DNA of 63,412 nucleotides from Emiliania huxleyi CCMP1516. Its lineage: Eukaryota; Haptophyta; Isochrysidales; Noelaerhabdaceae. Position numbers and translations under genes: made by a program. Below, in pieces: positions 1 through 10,929 of this stretch. Positions within the stretch are counted from its first letter, which is position 1, and each line of letters begins with the position of its first letter. The stretch is from contig NW_005201421.1 in assembly GCF_000372725.1 (NCBI RefSeq), positions 94,289 through 157,700 of the forward strand. Reading direction: 5' to 3'. The notes below the pieces were generated by a model that was given only the letters and a program-made list of their open reading frames with translations, searched no databases and was not told where the DNA came from.

Positions 1-3000
1 CTCCGCTGCCGCCGCCTCTTGAGCCTCCGCCGCCGCCACGGCCGCCACTGCCGCCTCTACAGCCGCCGCCTCCGCCGCTGCCTCCGCCGCTGCCTCCGCC
101 GCCTCCGCCTCCGCCTCCGCCGCCGCCACTGCCGCCACTGCCGCCTCTACAGCCGCCGCCGCCGCCTCCTCCCTCTCCCTTGCCGCCTCCTCCCTCGCCC
201 TCGCCTCTGCCTCCTCCCTTGCGCGCGACGCCACCTCCGCCTCCGCCAGTTCGTCGCGCAGCAGCCGCGCCGCCCGCAGCGCCTCCGAGCCGTCGGCGGC
301 GTCGGTGTTCGCGTTGATCGCCGCCCTGAGCGCCTCGAGATCGGTGTCGCCTCGGCCGCACGCCTCAACCGCCTCGCGCAGCGCCGCCTTGGCTGCATCG
401 CGCGCCTCCGCCGCCTCCGCAGCCGCTGCCACCTCGCGTGCGGCCGCCGCGGCCTGTTCGGCTGATTCTGCGACCGCCGTCTCCCCCTCCGCCTCTGCTG
501 CGGTCGACGAGTGCTCCTCGAAGGCGCGCACGCACTCGGCGAGGCCTTCCTCCTTGGCCCACTGCAGAGCCGTCATGCCGCCAACAGTGCGCGCAGCATC
601 TGCGCCCGCCTGCAGCAAGCGCCGCACGACAGCGGGGTGGTTGAAGCTGGAGGCGAGCATCAGCGCGGTGCCGCCGCCTCTGTCCTGCAGGTTGACGTCA
701 GCGCCGCGCCGCATCAGCAAGTCGACCACCCGCTCGTGGCCGTTGAAGGCGGCGTTCATCAGCGCGGTGCCGCCGTCGCTGTTCTGCAGGTTGATCTTCG
801 CGCCGTGCTGCAACAACAGCTCGACCACCCGCTCGTGGCCGTGGTTGGCGGCGGCCATCAGCAGCGTGAAGCCACTCAAACTACCTCTCTTGTACGTCGC
901 GTCGACCCGCCCCCCGCCCTCAAGCCACGCCAGCACCGCCGCCTCCTCGCCACGCTCCACCGCTGCGATGACATCATCGGAGACTGTCACGCCCCCCCTC
1001 GAGGCCCGCTCCGCCGCCGCCGCCACCGGCAAGAGATTACCCGGCCGCACCCGCACGCTCTCGCCGCCGCCCTCGAGCGCAACCGCGTACCGCCCGCCCT
1101 CGATGCTCTGAGCCACGCCCCGCTGCCCGTTCAGCTCGGGGCGGGAAGAGAGCCCGCAGAGCACGACTCGCTGGCCAAGCAGCAGCGCGTCTTCTTCAGC
1201 TGCCGCTGCCGCGCCCGAGGAAGCGCCGCCGGCCCCAGCACGGCCGTCTGCAGCCGCCGCCGCCTCAGCCAAGACCTCGACGCACTCGGCGTGGCCCTTC
1301 TCCTTGGCACACTGCAGCGCCGTGCCGTCGTTCTCCGCGCGCGCCGCCGTGTCAGCGCCCGCCTGCAGCAAGCGCCGCACGACGGCGGGGTGGTTGAAAG
1401 AAACGGCGTACATCAGCGCGGTACCGCCATTGCTCCTCTGCAGGTTGACCTCAGCGCCGCGCCGCACCAACAGCTCGACCACCCGCTCGCGGCCTTCCTG
1501 GGCGGCGGCCATTAGCGCGGTGCTGCCGTTGCTGTTCTGCAGGTTGATCTCCGCGCCGTGCCGCAGCAGCAGCTCGACCACCCCCAAGTGGCCGTACACG
1601 GCGGCGCCCATCAGCAGCGTGAGGCCGCTCAAGCCACCTCTCTCGTATGTCGCGTCGACCCGCCCGCCTTCCTCGAGCCACTCCAGCACCGGCTCCTCCT
1701 CGCCTCGATGTGCCGCTGCGATGACCTTGTCGGAGACTGCCGCGGCACCGCTCGAAGCCCGCTCCGCCGCCGCCGGCGACAGATTACTCGGCCGCACCCG
1801 CACGCTCTCGCCGACGCCCTCGAGCGCCACAGCGTACCGGCCGCCCTCGAAGCTCCGCGCCACGCCCCGCTGCCCGTTCAGCTCGGGGCGGGCCGAGAGC
1901 CCGCCGAGCACGACTCGCTGGCCGAGCAGCGGCGCGTCCACAGCTGCCGCTGCCGCGCCCGAGGAGGCGCCGCCCGCCCCCGCCCGGCCGTCTGCAGCCG
2001 CCGCCGCCTCCGACAAGACCTTGACGCACGCGGCGTTGCCCTTCTCCTTGGCCCACTGCAGCGCCGTCTTGCCGTTTTCATCGCGCGCCGCCGCGTCTGC
2101 GCCCGCCCGCAGCAAGTGCCGCACGACGGCGGGGTGGTTGAAGAAGGCGGCGAGCATCAGCGCGGTGAAGTCTTTGTTGCTCTGCAGGTTGACCTCAGCG
2201 CCGCGCCGTATCAGCAAGTCGGCCACCCGCTCGTGGCCTTGGACGGCGGCGTTCATCAGCGCGGTGAAGCCGATGCTGTCTTGCAGGTTGACCTCAGCGC
2301 CGTGCTGCAGCAGCAGCTCGACCACCCGCTCGTGGCCGTTGAAGGCGGCGCCCATCAGCAGCGTGATGCCGCTCAAGCCGCCTCTCTCGTACGTCGCGTC
2401 GACCCGCCCGCCGCCTTCGAGCCACGGCAGCAGCGCCGCCTCGTCGCCTCGCTCAGCTGCTGCGAGGATATCATCGGGGGCTGCCGCGGCACCGCTCGAC
2501 GCCCGCCCCGCCGCCCCCGCTGGAGATAGCGTCTTCGCGACTCTCGATCCAGCCGAGGAAGCGCCGCCGGAGGAAGCGCCGCCTGCGCCTTCGCCGCCGG
2601 CTGCCGTCGCCGTGGGCCGTCCCGCCAGCATATCCTGGACGTGCTTCTTGAAGGCCTCAACGCACTCGGCGTGGCCCTTATCCTTGACCAGCTGCAGCGC
2701 CGTCATGCCGCTCGCATTGCGCGCCGCCGTGTCTGCGCCCGCCTGCAGCAAGCGCCGCACGACGGCGGGGCGGTTGAGGTAAGCGGCGAACATCAGCGCG
2801 GTTTCGCCGACGCTGTTCTGCAGGTTGATCTCCGCGCCGTGCTGCATGAGCAGGTCGACCACCTGCTCGTGGCCTTTGGAGGCGGCGAGCATCAGCGCGG
2901 TGTGGCCGTTGATGCTCTGCAGGTTGACCTCAGCGCCGTGCCGCAGCAACAGCTCGATCACCCGCTCGTGGCCGTGCATGGCGGCGGTCATCAGCAGCGT

Positions 3001-3315
3001 GAGGCCGCTCAAGCCGCCTCTCCCGTAGGTCGCGTTGACCCGCCCGCCACCCTCGAGCCACGCCAGCACCGCCGCCTCGTCGCCTCGCCCAACCGCTGCC
3101 ACGACCTCGTCGGAGACTGCCACGCCACCGCTCGACGCCGCCGCCGCCGGCGACAGATTACCCGGCCGCACCCGCACACTCTCGCCGCCACCCTCGAGAG
3201 CCACCGCGTAGCGGCCGCCCTCAAAGCTCCGCACCACGCCCCGCCGCCCGTTGAGGTCGGGGCGTGCCGAGAGCCCGCCTAGCACGACGCGCTGGCCGAG
3301 CAGCGGCGCGACCAT
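1..3315 (-). CDS. Ankyrin-repeat protein, C-terminus beyond window edge
   Basis: The frame is open without a stop from an ATG at 3315 to base 1 (1105 codons), so the C-terminus lies outside the window. The protein is modular. It has four ankyrin blocks of about four repeats each (TALMLAASKGHEQVVDLLM style). Three are preceded by a small beta-type domain of about 50 residues with the pattern GQRVVLxGL, PELNGQRGV, GGRYAVALEG, VRVRPxNL; the first begins at residue 5. Each block ends in a degenerate repeat reading TALQxAKxKGHAECVEAF. The part nearest base 1 is an Ala/Glu-rich, probably coiled-coil tail. Ankyrin repeats bind proteins, but no partner can be inferred. The internal near-repeats imply recent tandem duplication of the module. 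It is related to the ankyrin genes at 42-47.5 kb. Function is unknown; the reading frame is secure. Confidence 0.85.
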   Translation of the reverse strand, partial: MVAPLLGQRVVLGGLSARPDLNGRRGVVRSFEGGRYAVALEGGGESVRVRPGNLSPAAAASSGGVAVSDEVVAAVGRGDEAAVLAWLEGGGRVNATYGRGGLSGLTLLMTAAMHGHERVIELLLRHGAEVNLQSINGHTALMLAASKGHEQVVDLLMQHGAEINLQNSVGETALMFAAYLNRPAVVRRLLQAGADTAARNASGMTALQLVKDKGHAECVEAFKKHVQDMLAGRPTATAAGGEGAGGASSGGASSAGSRVAKTLSPAGAAGRASSGAAAAPDDILAAAERGDEAALLPWLEGGGRVDATYERGGLSGITLLMGAAFNGHERVVELLLQHGAEVNLQDSIGFTALMNAAVQGHERVADLLIRRGAEVNLQSNKDFTALMLAAFFNHPAVVRHLLRAGADAAARDENGKTALQWAKEKGNAACVKVLSEAAAAADGRAGAGGASSGAAAAAVDAPLLGQRVVLGGLSARPELNGQRGVARSFEGGRYAVALEGVGESVRVRPSNLSPAAAERASSGAAAVSDKVIAAAHRGEEEPVLEWLEEGGRVDATYERGGLSGLTLLMGAAVYGHLGVVELLLRHGAEINLQNSNGSTALMAAAQEGRERVVELLVRRGAEVNLQRSNGGTALMYAVSFNHPAVVRRLLQAGADTAARAENDGTALQCAKEKGHAECVEVLAEAAAAADGRAGAGGASSGAAAAAEEDALLLGQRVVLCGLSSRPELNGQRGVAQSIEGGRYAVALEGGGESVRVRPGNLLPVAAAAERASRGGVTVSDDVIAAVERGEEAAVLAWLEGGGRVDATYKRGSLSGFTLLMAAANHGHERVVELLLQHGAKINLQNSDGGTALMNAAFNGHERVVDLLMRRGADVNLQDRGGGTALMLASSFNHPAVVRRLLQAGADAARTVGGMTALQWAKEEGLAECVRAFEEHSSTAAEAEGETAVAESAEQAAAAAREVAAAAEAAEARDAAKAALREAVEACGRGDTDLEALRAAINANTDAADGSEALRAARLLRDELAEAEVASRAREEAEARAREEAAREREEAAAAAVEAAVAAVAAAEAEAEAAEAAAEAAAEAAAVEAAVAAVAAAEAQEAAAAE

Positions 3316-3726
3316 CTCGGCTGCTGAGCGCGCCGTCTTTCGTAATTGGGCGTCGTTTTCTTTTTCTCTGTAAAGGCCCCTGGTGATTTATTTCGGCTGC
3401 GCACTTTGGCAAAGTGTAAGGTGCCTATAGGGCTTCCAGTATCGGACCTTCAAGACATGCGGTTTTGGCCGGTGGCCTCCTCGGACATGGTACCGACCGG
3501 TGAGTGCACGGAGTGAGCAGTGGTGCGGTACTGAGCTCTGAGGCCGACATGAGAGCTGGTGCGGCACACAAGCGAGATGTGTTGCCGCACAGCATTTCCG
3601 GCTTACGCTCGATACGTTGGCTGGCACCATGGGCACCTGCGCGAGCCGTGGTGATTGGCTGGGCACAGAGGCTCGGCGCACGGTGGCACAGCGGCCGCCA
3701 ACTGCTTGGCCCGGAAGCTGAGCAGA
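3316..3726. other. Intergenic gap between divergent genes
   Basis: This stretch separates the leftward ankyrin gene from the rightward small gene. It has several short open frames on both strands, but none has coding-like composition or recognisable motifs. No TATA-like box or repeat is evident. It presumably holds both promoters. Confidence 0.4.
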
Positions 3727-4695
3727 ATGAGTACAACCGCAACATCAACTTGGGTGCTTGCGGATCTTCTGCAACAGAGCGCATCTCCGCCAGCACTGCG
3801 GCTGTGTGGACACGAGTATCCCCTCCTTCTTCTCCATGGAGGCCGGAAAGAGGAGCCGCGGGTAGGGAGCTGCTTTCGCCTCAATCTGGAGTCATCTCGG
3901 GGCATCTCGGGGCATCTCGGGGCATCTCGGGGCATCTCGGGGCATCTCGGCGAGGGATCCTTTCCGCCCTCCGCGGCCTCCAATTCGCGCACAAGGGGAG
4001 TGCGACTGCTCATGGCTGCTGCACATTGCACTGCAGGTCCTCCGCTATCTCGCGCACGCGCTTGGCGGCGCGCTGCGCGCAGCCGATGCGGCTGACAGCG
4101 GCGCCGCTCTCGCCCCCCAACAAGTCGTCAGTGCCGTTGGCGCGCTGTCGCGGCTGGTGGCATTGGCGCCACCTCCCGGCGACCACTTCGACGTGGCTCG
4201 CTCCGCCGCCGCCGAGGCGATCGGCCCGGCGCTGCAGCGGTTTGCGGCCACGCCGGAGACGTGCGGCGCCGTCGAGGTTCTGCTGGCGGCGCTGGACGAC
4301 AAGGGCGTGTCGCTGCCGCACGGGGGGACGCCGCTGTGGCCGCTGCACGCGTCGGCGCTGCTGGCACTGCAGCAGGTGATCATCGGCCAAGAGACCCGCC
4401 TTGTACTAGAGATGCAATCCGCGCTTCCCCCCCGCCACCCCGCGAGGTGATCGCCGGCTCGGAATCGCTGCGCGCGTGCCTTCCAGAGGGCGGTGAACGG
4501 CGCGCGAGGGTGGTCGCAAGGTTGGGAAGGCTGCTCGTGGACGACGGACAGGGCGATAGGTACGCGCTGGCTTCCGCCCTCGACGCCCTCCGCGCACTCG
4601 CCGACGCTCGGGACGCCGAGGCTGGTCGGCTGCTGCTGGACGCACTTTTTTCGGCGCGATGGTGTCCCCACACAACCGCATCCTCGCAGTATTGA
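3727..4695 (+). CDS. Hypothetical alpha-helical protein, three exons
   Basis: Exons 3727-3861, 4037-4375 and 4447-4695 join in phase 0 to give about 240 residues beginning MSTTATSTWVLADLLQQ. Exon 2 reads as amphipathic helices (VLRYLAHALGGALRAAD, ALSRLVALAPP, CGAVEVLLAALDD), suggesting an armadillo/HEAT-like helical fold, but no family is recognised. Intron 1 (GT-AG) contains the 3891-3950 minisatellite. Intron 2 is 71 nt, and its start GTGATCATCGGC resembles the start of exon 3, GTGATCGCCGGC, the same pattern seen in larger genes of this window. The first exon is the least certain part. The protein could extend upstream. Confidence 0.55.
3891..3950 (+). repeat. Intronic 10-bp minisatellite
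   Basis: Six head-to-tail units of about GGCATCTCGG, the first slightly diverged, lie inside intron 1 of the gene at 3727. The unit contains TCTCGG, the complement of the CCGAGA core shared by other intronic arrays in the window. Confidence 0.9.
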
Positions 4696-4885
4696 AATGC
4701 GACCCCCATATGAGCAGTGTTTTCAAGACAACCAATCGAGTTTGATTTTGATTCTTTGTCTCGACGTTCAACGAAGCGCCAGAACGCCGCAATGTCTGTA
4801 GTCTATTGTATGTGAATGTGTGCTGCGTGCTCGTGGTGAGCACTCTAGTGCTAGAGCCGAGAGCGCTGCAGGATTCGGTACGTAT

Positions 4886-5496
4886 CTAGATACGGCTCTG
4901 AGGACACTCAACAATTTGAACAAACACATCCGATCTAAACATCCGAACTGCTCCTCTTGGTCGGGAGGCAAAGCTGAGGGCACTACACCAATGGTAATGC
5001 ACTTGCCCTCGGTGCCGAGCGGCGATCAAAATTAGCCCGGCAACGAGGCCCATCCCAAGAACGCTTGCTGCCACAGCTGCAGAGCCGAACGTGCGTGGTG
5101 GCGCTGCTAGCTGTTGGCGCAAGTATTGCTCTTTGGCATCATGCACATGCACGGCAAGCTCATCGCGGTTCTTGATGACCTTCATTGCTGCGGTCATTGA
5201 CTCCTCGACCACGCCACAGCAGTAGCTAAAGCACCAGGAGCCGTCGTCCCTCGCAATCTTATCCGGGGCCTCGCCGGGAGAGTAGTACCCAGGAAACCGA
5301 ACGAGAACCGAATTCGGGCAGACCCAGTCGGAAGTCCAGGCGCAGTCGCACTCAAACGCATCCTTTCGCAGGAGCTCCTCCTCCCTTTCAGCATCGGTGA
5401 CCCAGAAGTGGTCAGCCACAGTGACGGCCGATGCTGCCACCACGCCGGCAATGATAATCGCTCCCGCCGCAGCAGCTCCAGCAGCTAGTTTAGGCG
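4886..5496 (-). CDS. Membrane-anchored Cys-rich C-terminal part
   Basis: The frame reads through 5443 and upstream as AAGAAAAGAIIIAGVVAASA (a likely membrane segment). A Cys-rich motif follows (CDCAWTSDWVCPNS ... DDGSWCFSYCC), then a second hydrophobic stretch near the C-terminus (AAVAASVLGMGLVAGLILIA). The CDC-W...W-CP...DDGS-CF--CC signature is the same as the repeated unit in the gene immediately upstream (5485-8591), and the two frames overlap at 5485-5496. I infer that this is the C-terminal continuation of that gene. It would join through a frame break, or through a possible 23-nt GT...CTAAACTAG micro-intron ending at about 5484. A separate short gene starting at the ATG-like codon at 5443 is the alternative. 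Confidence 0.5.
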
Positions 5497-8400
5497 CGCT
5501 TGCGCACCTTCCTTCGCGCCCTTCTTCCCCACCGTCTCCATTGCTTCCCTTGCCACCTTGGCTGCTACTGCCGCGGACTTAGCCTTATTCGTATCGACAT
5601 ACTTGGCCAAGGAGGGCATGATGTTGTCACGGAATTTATCGCATACCGCCTTAGCTGATCTGAGGCCCATACAAACTGGACAACATATGTTATTGTCCAT
5701 CTGCTTGCCCAGCACGCCTGCAGCCTCGCCGAAGGCTTTGCAAGTGAAGGGATTCTTGCAATTCGCCGTCATGTCCTTTGTTCCCTCTAGCGACTTGATG
5801 TAAAGAGACCTTTGATTCGCAGTTCTTTCAGCCACAGACATTGTCGGCGTCGGTTTCGGGTCCCAGGCTGTTTTGGGGAGCTCACCATACAGGCCTACCT
5901 TTCTCTGCTCCTTGAGAAGCTCCTTCTGTTCATAGCCCATCTTCTGGTTGAGTCCCCACTTTTTGTCGGACGTGAGTCCAGGCTCTGGCTTCAGGTTATG
6001 CTTCGAATTGAATTCTTGATTAAATTGCTCAAAGTCAGCTTCTGTTGGGATTGGGATCTCACCACGCTCAATCATCTCGTCGACCACAAATTGCATGAAC
6101 TGGCATTCAACTCGGTGGTCCGCGTCATGATTCGCGCTACATTTCGTCAAATCGGTGACGCCCAGGGGGCAACAATGCCCCTTGATTGCTTTGTTGCATA
6201 TTGCTGCTCGATAGTCATTCATCTTCATCACGATGCACCACGGGCACTTCGCCTTTGAACTCTCGGATCGCTCTGACACACATGCTTCGCCCTTGAAGGA
6301 TTGGCTACGAGTGACGGCACGAAGGCGTCGTCCGTGATCCGTGCCGCTACCCTCCTCACTGGCCATAGCAGCATCAGCAATATGGTACGCCATTACTGCG
6401 CCGAGGCCGACGCCAGTACTTGAGACAACGTCTTCGGCCGCATCCTTACCAAAGTCACCTGCTTTGCGGCAGAGTTCAGGCACGGTGTACCCGAGAAAGA
6501 CCCCGGGTGCACTTTGCTGGAGGTCATCCAACCCATCCCAAAGCTCTGCCTTCCTCCGTTGAAATGAGCTGAGATAGTCCCCGGCCAAGGCGTCGCCAGC
6601 TCCGACGGTGATGTACTCCTCAGCCTTCTCCAACAGCTCTTTGAGATAGGCGCCCTCGCTCCTGTGTTTCACCCTGCTGCCGAGAAGGAAGAGCCGGCCA
6701 AGCCACGCGCGTTGCATCTCCTCCGTCCATGAGCTGTTGAGCTGCGATGGGTCGATCTTGGAGAAGTACAGAACTAGCGCCGAGGTGAGGTTGACAAGCA
6801 TGGGCGCCTGCGTGAAGTTGGAGAATAGCGCTTCGGCTGACTTCATCTGACCCTCGAGCAGTGTTGCGTCCTCGCCACCCCACGGTAGTAGAGCGCTCAC
6901 CTCGGTGCTCAGAACCATATCGCTCAAAAGGCCCTTGACTTTCTCCTCGAGACTTGGCGGCATTGCTGGTGGCGGTTTGGGCGGCGAGGGTGGTTGTGGC
7001 GGCGGCATCGGCGGGGACGGCGGTGGCAATGGCGGAGACGGTGGGAGGCGATGGCGGCGGCGATGGCGGCGGCGACGGCGGAGGGTGGTGAGGCACCACA
7101 AAAGAGTGGGTGCCGTAGTGCCCCCACCCGAGCGTGATGTCTTCTTGTCCAAGGCCTGACCACGTGGCGTCGTCCCAGCCATTGCCCCACGTGTCGTACA
7201 TGGAGAGGATACACCCCTCTTGAGAGCGGAGGGACGTCGACGCTGTATGCATGCGGGCTGTCCTGATGGCTGTACCACGTGCCGTAGGGTCCGTCCGAGA
7301 TGAGGTGGCGATCGTTGCACGCAAGACTCCAAGAGACCTCATTCGAGCGCCGCCCACCTTGCACCTCGATCCAGTACGCGGCAACGGGCGAGAATGGCGG
7401 GAGGGAGGGTGGCGATGCCGGTGGCAACGGAGGACTCGGCAACGGAATAGGACAGCAAGCAGCGAAGCCACTTGAGCCATCGTCGTGGGCGTACTGTTGC
7501 GCGGGCACATTGACGATGAGGTACTTGGCGCCAGCACGCCAATCGAATCGCACAGTTCGACCCCCTTGTCCTGGCACGGTGACGCGCTCGAAATACCCCG
7601 ATCCCCAAGAATCCTGGAAAGTGACGCCCGGGACATATTTGACGGCGAAGCTGGTCGGCCCGGCAAGAGGCTTGCGGCCCCAAGGGCACGGCCAGGTCGC
7701 AATCCAGCTGCAGTCGTCGTGCACGGTGACACTTGGTACATCGTGCCCAGTAACAACTGAGGCTCGAGCTGGAATTGCTGTTTTGAAGCCGGTGGGGAGT
7801 TTGGCAGCAGTTGGTGGCGGCGCCGGGCAGCAGGCAGCAAAGCAACGGGAGCCATCGTCGTTGGCGTGTTGCTGCGCTGGAATCGTGACGTTTAGGAAGT
7901 CCGCGTCGCAATATGCACCTGCCTCGTACTTAACCGTGCGGCCCAACTGGCCGGGCACGATGAAGTTGTCAACGTTGCACGCGACCGCATAACCCCGTCG
8001 GTCAACGACAACACTCGCCACCCCGAACAGGGGCTTGCCGGGGCACGGCCAGGTCGCAGTCCAGCTGCAGTCGCATCCGTCGTTGGCGGTTGATGGTAGT
8101 ACGGTAGCAGGAAGATCTCGTGCAGTGACACTGCCTGCGGCATGCTCGCCGGCGGGGAGTTCGGCAGATGGCGGCGGCGGGCAGCAGGCGGCAAAGCAAT
8201 AAGAGCCGTCGTTGTTGGCATGTTGCTGCGCTGGAATCGTGACGTTTAGGAAGTCGGCGTGGCAGTACGCGCCCGACTGATACATGGCCGTGCGGCCCGC
8301 CTGGCCAGGAACGACGAACATATCGTCACCCAAGCACGATGTTGATTTCTTCGGCCTGTGGTCGACGGTAACGCTCATTGGTCCAAAGAGCGGCTTGTCG

Positions 8401-8591
8401 GGGCAAGGCCATGTCGCAGTGAAGCTGCAATCGCATCCGCCGCTCGCAGATGACGATGCAACGTAAGGAGGGACGCGGTCTCGTGCAGCAACAGTGCCGG
8501 TGACCGGCGGCCTCGCAGCAGACGCAACCATGGCAAACACCGCAAAATGCATCTGGGAGAGCACGGCACGACTCACGATGCTTGCACCCAT
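5485..8591 (-). CDS. Secreted Cys-rich repeat protein with proline linkers, frame-broken
   Basis: The ATG at 8591 begins a signal-peptide-like N-terminus (MGASIVSRAVLSQMHFAVFA). Three repeats of about 100-110 residues follow, with the pattern CDCSxTATWPCP ... VPGQxGRT ... AGAYCxADFLNVTIPAQQHA ... DDGSxCFAACCP; the third is more diverged. Then come a proline-rich linker, a domain with the motif YDTWGNGWDDATW (a common extracellular motif in algae), an extensin-like PPSPP stretch, and a C-terminal region of about 590 residues with paired cysteines. The reading frame shifts by one base near 7213-7219 (a G4 run in the sense strand) and again near 7040-7047. Correct frame on both sides is clear from motif continuity. 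Either the assembly has single-base errors or the gene is decaying. It is probably cell-surface or wall associated; function unknown. Confidence 0.7.
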
Positions 8592-8938
8592 GCTACGAGC
8601 GTGCGTTTAGACAGCGCCGAGGCCGCAGTGATGGTCACGGCACTTGGGCGCGCTCGGGGCGGCCGACGAGAGAGGCCGTCGAGCACAACCTTGCTTGCAG
8701 CGTGTCACCTTCTTTGCGTAACATTTCTTTTTCCGAATATGCGTTTTGCTCGAGCTGAAGCACATCCTGGAGTGTTCTTTACAAAAAACTTTGGCGACGC
8801 GGCGGAATTTTCTTTTTCTCGCCAGTGAGTTGCAACAAGTCCGACGCCTCATCAAGCACCCTGCTCCTCCCCTTCCCGCGCCTCGTTGCCCGCTCGGCGC
8901 CCTCACAAACGCCCCGTCCCTCCTCATAGGACACCAGT
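8592..8938. other. Divergent intergenic region
   Basis: This 347-bp gap lies between two divergently transcribed genes. It is less GC-rich than its flanks (TTTCTTTTTCCGAATATGCG, around 8726) and presumably contains both promoters. I see no RNA gene or repeat in it. Confidence 0.4.
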
Positions 8939-10929
8939 ATGCTGCGCGCCGCTTGTGCGCTCCGCGCTGCGCCGCGAGCCTGCGCAGGCAGCCTGCACCG
9001 AGCGCCGCTAGCTGTGGCGCGAGCCTCCTGCCCGGCCGGCTCGCGCGGCTCGCTGCTGCGGCCGGCCGCCCGCCAGCTGAGCACGGCGGCGGCCGAAGAG
9101 GCGGGCCTGCTTGCGCGCGGCCAGTTTGACGCCGGCTTCTTCCAGGGGACCGCACTCTTCGCGGGCGTCGTCCTCGGCGCCATGGCCGCGTCGGATGAGC
9201 AGCGCGCCTCCGCCATCAACGGGCTGCTGGCCGGCTTCCGCTCGCTCGGCGTGAGCGATCGGATCAGCGACCGGCAGCTGATCGAGGACTTCCTGCGCAA
9301 GAACGTGGCGGCGGCGGCGAACGTGGTGATGGCGTCGCCCGTCTTTTACTTTCTCTTTGCGGGCATCACGGGCGAGTCGGTCGTGGTCTCGTCGCTGCGC
9401 GCCATCACCGGCACGATGCGGATCGTCCCGTTCATGGGCGCCTTCTACGGCCTGTTTGCGGTCTGCTCGCCCTTCCTCGTCGACTTCTTCATGGCGCGTG
9501 GGCCCGGAGGGGTTGTGAGGCACGCTGCTCGGAAGGGACTGAGCCGTGCGGGAGAAGCGGTGCTAGGCGCGCGGGCAAGGGTACGAAGAGGCGACCGGCA
9601 CCGCAGGCCTCGCGATGATCCTCTCCGGCTTCGTCGCTATCGAGGCGGTCGTCGAGTTGCGCGGATGCGGCGTCCTCTTCTCGCAGATGACGGCCGCCTC
9701 GTTTGCAATTTTCATCCCCGCCCTGATCGGTCCGCCCGCGCGCGCGCCTGCTGCCTGCCGCCGCGAGTGGCCCGTGGATGAGAGGGGTGTGGGTGTGCCT
9801 CCGCAGGCCGGCTCGCGTGCGGCGTGCTGCTGCAGCAGCAGAAGACAGGCTGTGGCGAGGCGGGGCGTGCCTCGGCTCTCTCACCCGACTCGCTGACTCG
9901 CGCCAGGAGATGCGAGAGGTAGGCTCTAGCGAGGAGGCGTCGCTGCTCCCGGCGTCGTGGCAGGAAGGGCCGACCTGGCAGGCGAGATCGAGCCGAGATC
10001 GAGCCCGAGATCGAGCCCGATATGGATCCTGACACACGCACACACCCACGCCTCCTGTGCTCTTCGACGAAACCTTCGACGAAACCCTGACCGAAGCATG
10101 CCGTTCCGAATCCTTGCCTGGCCCGACACACACCACACATACTCACACCACCGACCACCTGCCTTCACCCAACCTCCACTGACCCAACCTCCAGGCGCAT
10201 ACGTACATGCTCTTTGACCAGCTCCACATCGGACAGGCCGAGATCTAGCCGAGATCTAGCCGAGATCTAGCCGAGGTCGAGACGAGATCTAGCTCACAGA
10301 CGGCCCTCTCTTGGCACCTGGCCCTCCTCCTCCTCGCGCCCTCCCCACACCTTCCAAGGACGTCGCCATCGCCACGCCGCACGCACGCCACACGCCCGCC
10401 CCTGGTCCCATGCCGACAGGACTTTGCCGTCACCACGTGCGGTACGACTGTCTTCCAGTACATCCTCAACGCGGTGCCCCTTCGCGCTGCGGGCCGAGGG
10501 GCGAGTCCTCCCACCGCAGGAGCACAGGGTAGCACGGTGTGGGCTGGTAGGTGACCTTCGTCCTCCTGACCAAGGGCCGCGCCTCCTCCCTCGGGGACAT
10601 GGCGCGCTTCATGGTCGGCGGCATGGGCGGCACGCTCGGCTCGGGGATGGCGACCCCCCCCCCCCCTTCTCAAGGCCCCTCCGTTCCCTGTCCGCGTCCA
10701 CGACACGCGACACGTCCCCCCCGTAGGCCCAGTTCGGCAAGACGCTCTTCATGAGAACCGGGTATAGACTAGTTCGGCCAAGGAGCCACCTCCCACCGAG
10801 GTCCGAGGCACGTCCCAGCGCACGCCCTGCACGTCCACCCGTAGGTTCGGGTTCGCGTGGAACCTCGCCTCCTCGCAGCCGGTCCAGATGCCCGCCTTCG
10901 ACGCCGCCCTCGCGCGTTGCCCCGCCTGA
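8939..10929 (+). CDS. Multi-pass organellar membrane protein, eight exons
   Basis: Proposed exons are 8939-9497, 9580-9729, 9807-9823, 10195-10236, 10420-10473, 10551-10649, 10727-10761 and 10845-10929. They total 1041 nt in one frame (346 residues). The N-terminus is rich in Arg/Ala with no acidic residues (MLRAACALRAAPRACAGSLH), as in mitochondrial or plastid presequences. Several hydrophobic segments follow (FFQGTALFAGVVLGAMAAS, FYFLFAGITG, FMGAFYGLFAVCSPFLVDFF, GLAMILSGFVAIEAVV, FAIFIPALIG). Exons 1-2 are secure. The 17-nt exon 3 and the terminal exon are the weakest calls. Introns contain GAGATC-type repeats. The start of intron 5 (GTGCCCCTTCG) resembles exon 6 (GTGACCTTCG). No family is recognised. 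Confidence 0.6.
9981..10022 (+). repeat. Short intronic CGAGAT-type repeat
   Basis: About four units of CGAGATCGAGCC lie within the third intron of the membrane-protein gene. The unit contains the CGAGAT core seen in other intronic arrays. Confidence 0.75.
10237..10291 (+). repeat. Intronic GAGATCTAGCC minisatellite
   Basis: About four or five units of GAGATCTAGCC, some degenerate, start directly at the GC donor of the intron after exon 4 (10195-10236). The array thus forms the beginning of a GC-AG intron. Confidence 0.8.

Noticed and set aside
1304..2782. Long plus-strand open frame of 492 codons over the ankyrin region
   Set aside because: It is the antisense of clear ankyrin repeats on the minus strand. 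Its product is Ser/Arg/Pro-rich low-quality sequence caused by GC-rich codon bias.
9615..9896. Independent small gene starting at 9615
   Set aside because: Its first 38 codons are the middle of exon 2 of the membrane-protein gene (YEEATGTAGLAMILSGFVAI). The rest is intron.
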